DNA of 9,696 bases. Source: Methanobacterium sp. GTDB taxonomy: Archaea; Methanobacteriota; Methanobacteria; Methanobacteriales; Methanobacteriaceae. Below are positions 9,530 to 9,696 of the stretch, piece after piece. The position numbers and the translations under genes are program-made. The stretch lies in NCBI GenBank assembly GCA_012838205.1, contig DUPR01000064.1, positions 1 through 9,696 of the forward strand. Reading direction: 5' to 3'. Each line of letters starts with the position of its first letter. Within the stretch, counting starts at the first letter, position 1. A model generated the notes under the pieces. The model was not told where the DNA came from and searched no databases. It was given only the letters and a program-made list of their open reading frames with translations.

Positions 9530-9580
9530 TTAAATTAGCCCCTTAATCTTTAATATCAATGCATCATCAACAGCTAACAT
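9530..9580 (-). other. Possible 16-codon leader peptide before ehbA
   Basis: An ATG at 9580 opens a frame reading MLAVDDALILKIKGLI and ending in TAA at 9532-9530, one base before the ehbA ATG. No Shine-Dalgarno site precedes it, but it starts about 24 bases downstream of a TATA-like box, the usual spacing from an archaeal TATA box to the transcription start, so a leaderless mRNA could begin here. The weak ribosome site of ehbA would fit translation by coupling. A chance open frame of this length is quite possible. Confidence 0.3.
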
Positions 9581-9599
9581 TGCGAATAATAAATCCCGA

Positions 9600-9614
9600 A
9601 TTTATATCTTTTGT
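9600..9614 (-). promoter_or_regulatory. ehbA: Candidate archaeal promoter for the ehb operon (proximal)
   Basis: On the minus strand ACAAAAG followed by ATATAAAT resembles a BRE plus TATA box. The start of transcription would fall near 9576-9582, giving a leader of about 50 bases before ehbA or none before the small frame at 9580. Six-base arms of an inverted repeat (AATCCC at 9592-9597, GGGATT at 9624-9629) flank it. Confidence 0.5.
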
Positions 9615-9684
9615 TCCAATTATGGGATTCGTCTTGGTCATGTACTTACCATGCTAAATTACAATTCATCATTATAAAACATGA

Positions 9685-9692
9685 TATATAAA
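9685..9692 (-). promoter_or_regulatory. Second TATA-like box at the window edge
   Basis: Minus strand TTTATATA is a near-ideal archaeal TATA box and would start transcription near 9660-9665, giving a leader of about 130 bases for ehbA. The plus strand of the same site (GATATATAAAG) is also TATA-like, so it might serve a divergent gene beyond the window. The BRE lies partly outside the window. Confidence 0.35.
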
Positions 9693-9696
9693 GATA

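Overview
The window holds a nearly complete operon for the energy-converting membrane [NiFe]-hydrogenase Ehb of hydrogenotrophic methanogens. Sixteen consecutive minus-strand genes fit ehbA to ehbP in order, reading from about 9528 down to 151. Gene set, gene order, purine-rich Shine-Dalgarno sites of the GGAGGTGAT type, AT-rich spacers and archaeal TATA-like boxes all point to a methanogenic archaeon. The AT-rich composition suggests the family Methanobacteriaceae, probably a mesophilic Methanobacterium-like species; the species is an inference.

Layout, in transcription order (right to left): (1) 9696-9529, a 168-base leader/promoter region with two TATA-like boxes and a possible 16-codon leader peptide whose stop lies one base before ehbA. 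(2) 9528-8076, ehbA-E, small membrane subunits related to Mrp/Mnh antiporter subunits E, F, G, the DUF4040/MbhD type, and C. (3) 8075-7980, a spacer with an inverted repeat that could mask the ehbF ribosome binding site. (4) 7979-5103, ehbF-J: the large antiporter-like/NuoN-like subunit, the MbhE-like and MrpB-like subunits, and two membrane subunits I cannot assign. (5) 5000-457, ehbK-O: a 14-motif polyferredoxin, a two-cluster ferredoxin, the hydrogenase small and large subunits, and the NuoH-like membrane anchor. (6) 417-151, ehbP, a small soluble protein. (7) 150-1, a short convergent spacer and what may be the tail of an unidentified plus-strand gene.

Together the products would form a membrane complex in which H2 is oxidised at the EhbN Ni-Fe site and electrons pass through EhbM, EhbL and EhbK to low-potential ferredoxin. 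This uphill step is driven by ion entry through EhbO and the Mrp-like membrane arm. In methanogens Ehb is known mainly for supplying reduced ferredoxin to carbon assimilation. Many genes overlap or nearly touch and most carry a clear Shine-Dalgarno site, so translation is probably coupled. Points worth a second look are the ehbA leader, the ehbF leader, loss of canonical lysines in EhbF, a Cys-to-Ser change in the first EhbK cluster motif, and the absence of an adjacent ehbQ.
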